In this document: positions 61,733-64,000 of the stretch, piece by piece | Layout: every line of letters begins with the position of its first letter | How positions within the stretch are numbered: position 1 is the first letter of the stretch | Assembly (NCBI GenBank): GCA_035373905.1 | Contig: DAOSOK010000008.1 | Coordinates: forward strand, 62,001 to 126,000 | Reading direction: 5' to 3' | Source of the DNA: Candidatus Ozemobacteraceae bacterium | GTDB lineage: Bacteria > Muiribacteriota > Ozemobacteria > Ozemobacterales > Ozemobacteraceae | Length of the DNA stretch: 64,000 bases | Notes under the pieces: model-generated | The model's input: the letters and a program-made list of their open reading frames with translations, nothing else | What the model was told of the DNA's origin: nothing | The model's database searches: none | Program-made: the position numbers and the translations under genes

Positions 61733-63619
61733 TCACAATGCGGCGAGCAGGGCCGAGACGCGCTGTTTGTCGAGCTGATCGGCGACGGATATCTCGAGCA
61801 TCCGCTTTGTTTCGGCCTTCAGCCGTTCGCGCTGGGTGTAGTTGAGGGCGCGGCATACCGTCAGGCCGGCAAGCACCGCGTACAGGGCGTCGCTTTCCAT
61901 GGCCCGCTGCCAGCACATCCAGAATTTCGGCACTTTGTTGCGGGCGAGGTTCGCCATCGCGGCGGCGGCGAGCGCTTCGGCGTTTTCCGGGTCGTCGGCC
62001 AGCGCAGCATCGAAATGGTGCACGGCTTCGTTGAACTCGCCGGAATACAGGCAGACTTTGCCGTTGAGGATGTGCTCTTCGAGGAAGTTCGGCCGGATCT
62101 CGCCGATGCGCTGCAGGAGCGTCTTTACCTCGGCGGCCTTGCCGGCGGCCATGGCGAGTTCGACGAGGGTGACCAGCTCGACCAGGCTCTCGATGCCGTC
62201 CTGGAAGGCCTCCCAGACCGGCGATGCGTCCATCGGCCGGCCGCGCAGGATGCAGAGCCGCGAGAACCAGACCGCCGACTCCTCGTCGCGGGGCGTCAGG
62301 GTCAGCAGCTTCTTGAACACCCGGTCGGCCTCGTCGTAGGCGTTGAGACGGACGCCGAGATACCCGCGCAGGAACAGGCAGTGCGTGTTGTCGGGGTTCT
62401 CGGAAAGCGGCTTTTCGAGCATCTGCCAGGCGGCCTTGAAGTCGCGTTCCAGCAGGTCGAGCTCGACGAGCGCGAGCGCCAGGTCGACCGACATCGGCTG
62501 GTCGCGCAGCGAATCCTGGAGGAACCGGCGGGCGTCGCCCACGCGGCCGCCCATCGCAACGGACTTTGCGAGGTTGATGCGCGCCCGCACGTCGCGGGGC
62601 ATGACGTGATATATTTCATTATATACATCAGCGGCGGCGTTGAATCGGCGGGCCTGGAACAGCAGGTTCGCCATCTCGCCCGCCACAAACATGTCGGCGG
62701 GGTCCTTCCGGCGCAGCTTCGCGAACGCCTCGAGGGCGTCCTCGACACTGACCTTCCCGTCGTAGAGCCCGTCAAGAATGTCGTACACGTCGGTTTCGAA
62801 CAGGCTGCTCTTCGCCTCGATCGCCTCGGCCTCGAGCCGTTTGCGAAGCGCGGGAAGCTTGCGCATCAGCTCTTCGAGCTTGGCGCGCAGGTCGGGCTGC
62901 TGCGGATCGTTTTCCAGCGCTCGCTTGAGGTGGTCGACGGCGTTCTCGACCTCGTTCTGGCCGATCAGCAGATCGACCATCAGAAGGTGCAGCGAGGGGT
63001 TCCGCGGATCGAGCATCAGGGCCCGCTTGAGCGAGGTGATCGCCTTGTCCTTCATGTCGAGAACGATCTGGCACCGCACCAGGCCTTCGAGCGCGGCCGA
63101 CGAGTCGACGGCGGCGCTGACGGCTTTCCGATACACGTCGAGAGCCTCGGGATACCGTTTTTGCTCGTACAGCATCCGGCCGAGATCGAGCAGGGTGTTC
63201 GCATCGCCGACCAGGTGCTCGAGCATGCCCAGCATCAGCGACGCGGCCTCTTCCTTCCGGCCGAGCAGCAGGAGGGACTGGATGAGCGAGCGGCGGACGG
63301 CGAGATCTTCCGGCAGAACGGCCATCGCGCGCTCGAAAACCGTCAGCGCTTTCGCGGCCTCTTCCTTGTAGAGATACGCTTTCCCGAGGTTGAACAGGGC
63401 CAGCGCGTTGTCGGGATGGTCGGCGAGTACCTTCGTCAGAAGCTGGGTCGATTTGTCGGGCATCCCCTTCTGCAGGTAGGCGGCCCCGAGGTTGATCAGC
63501 ACGTCGACGTTGCCCGGCTCGAGATCGAGGGCGCGGCTGTACTCCGAGATGGCATGGTCGATCATGCCGCGTTCCTGGTATTCAACGCCTTTTTGAAACA
63601 GTTCGGCAGCGGTTTCCAT
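61733..63619 (-). CDS. TPR-repeat protein
   Basis: 628 residues almost entirely of tetratricopeptide repeats. The first are at YQERGMIDHAISEYSRALDL, NVDVLINLGAAYLQKG and NALALFNLGKAYLYKEEAAK, and others run to the C-terminus. No signal peptide or enzymatic domain. It acts as a protein-interaction scaffold or assembly factor, client unknown. The gene is 2 bp downstream of the edge-truncated gene, and an AT-rich patch lies at 62608-62632. Confidence 0.88.
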   Translation of the reverse strand: METAAELFQKGVEYQERGMIDHAISEYSRALDLEPGNVDVLINLGAAYLQKGMPDKSTQLLTKVLADHPDNALALFNLGKAYLYKEEAAKALTVFERAMAVLPEDLAVRRSLIQSLLLLGRKEEAASLMLGMLEHLVGDANTLLDLGRMLYEQKRYPEALDVYRKAVSAAVDSSAALEGLVRCQIVLDMKDKAITSLKRALMLDPRNPSLHLLMVDLLIGQNEVENAVDHLKRALENDPQQPDLRAKLEELMRKLPALRKRLEAEAIEAKSSLFETDVYDILDGLYDGKVSVEDALEAFAKLRRKDPADMFVAGEMANLLFQARRFNAAADVYNEIYHVMPRDVRARINLAKSVAMGGRVGDARRFLQDSLRDQPMSVDLALALVELDLLERDFKAAWQMLEKPLSENPDNTHCLFLRGYLGVRLNAYDEADRVFKKLLTLTPRDEESAVWFSRLCILRGRPMDASPVWEAFQDGIESLVELVTLVELAMAAGKAAEVKTLLQRIGEIRPNFLEEHILNGKVCLYSGEFNEAVHHFDAALADDPENAEALAAAAMANLARNKVPKFWMCWQRAMESDALYAVLAGLTVCRALNYTQRERLKAETKRMLEISVADQLDKQRVSALLAAL

Positions 63620-63621
63620 GG

Positions 63622-64000
63622 TCAGAATTCATCCTCCCGGCCGCCACTCTGCCTGCCGCCCCCGCCCGCCTGCGGCGACGACGGCGCCGGTCCTCGGTTC
63701 TTGCGCTTCACTTCCTTGTATTTCTCGAGGTTTTCGATCATGGCGTTGTAGTTTTCGACCTCCTGCGGCGCGCATTCGCGGAACCGCGAATAGGATTCGT
63801 AATAGCGGAAGAAGATGCGGGAATTGATCGCCCCCATCTTGTTTTTCGCGATCAGCAGCTCGCTGATCGGGATCATGAAATTGTCTTTGCCCCACTCCCA
63901 TTCGAGGAATGGCGTCTCGAAATCGTTGAGGTAGTCGCAGTACAGGAACATCACGACATACGGGTCGTACAGCAGGCCCATGATTTCCTCGAGGTCTTCG
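63622..64000 (-). CDS. Partial hypothetical protein (5' end beyond window)
   Basis: At least 126 C-terminal residues. The frame is open through the right edge; upstream codons EDLEEI continue the protein, so the ATG at 63981 is unlikely to be its true start. Visible part: aromatic-rich YDPYVVMFLYCDYLNDFETP, then FMIPISELLIAKNKMG and FFRYYESYSRFRECAP, and a Gly/Gln/Pro-rich disordered tail. No family recognised. It is 2 bp from the TPR gene, so it is cotranscribed. Confidence 0.6.
   Translation of the reverse strand, partial: EDLEEIMGLLYDPYVVMFLYCDYLNDFETPFLEWEWGKDNFMIPISELLIAKNKMGAINSRIFFRYYESYSRFRECAPQEVENYNAMIENLEKYKEVKRKNRGPAPSSPQAGGGGRQSGGREDEF

Noticed and set aside
61685..63751. 688-codon plus-strand ORF
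   Set aside because: Antisense to the TPR gene, which has clear repeat periodicity in the minus frame.

Overview
The window is about 62% GC by eye and reads as the chromosome of a free-living Gram-negative-type bacterium. Many genes carry Sec signal peptides or lipoprotein-like N-termini, and there is a division/murein cluster, several class III cyclases, PilZ and CheW domains, and radical SAM enzymes. Nothing fixes the phylum. A candidate lineage such as Riflebacteria/Ozemobacteria would fit the gene mix, but that is a guess. No rRNA, tRNA, CRISPR array, prophage or transposase gene was seen.

Region 1 (1-11.4 kb, minus strand): a truncated B12-dependent radical SAM gene, then ftsZ, ftsA, ftsQ, a 455-bp gap holding a mobile-repeat element where murC/murB/ddl normally sit, then murG, ftsW, murD, and the nickel-pincer cofactor genes larC and larB. 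Region 2 (11.4-16.3 kb): a secreted hypothetical protein, a polytopic membrane protein, a flippase-like membrane protein and a TerB-like/zinc-ribbon membrane protein. Region 3 (16.4-24.7 kb, plus strand): a tight four-gene unit of two large double-sensor HAMP class III cyclases with complementary active-site losses, a protein with a RiPP-leader-like N-terminus and repeated RGIRPD motifs, and a B12-binding radical SAM enzyme. This is the most interesting part of the window.

Region 4 (24.7-42 kb): mostly exported or envelope proteins. It holds a clostripain-like peptidase, an ankyrin protein, periplasmic asparaginase, a third cyclase, two papain-fold-like (Lnb/DUF4105-type) secreted proteins, a duplicated-domain secreted protein, a GH13 enzyme, a secreted zinc-ribbon protein, a glycosyltransferase-methyltransferase fusion, an EamA transporter, a penicillin-acylase-like enzyme and a rubredoxin. 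Region 5 (42-51.3 kb): a CheW plus Ycf46-type AAA pair, a tandem-PilZ/small membrane protein/radical SAM unit, rph-rdgB, a DUF120-like protein with a metallo-beta-lactamase-fold protein, and small zinc-ribbon and secreted proteins. Region 6 (51.6-64 kb): a HEAT protein, ftsH, wecB, a murein amidase, and a minus-strand run of an edge-truncated gene, a TPR protein, a HEAT protein and a PKD-rich metalloprotease.

Two genome-wide signatures recur. One is a dispersed palindromic repeat (two full 149-bp copies with terminal inverted repeats, about six partial or decayed copies). The other is a set of short AT-rich islands with rare codons embedded in otherwise GC-rich genes.
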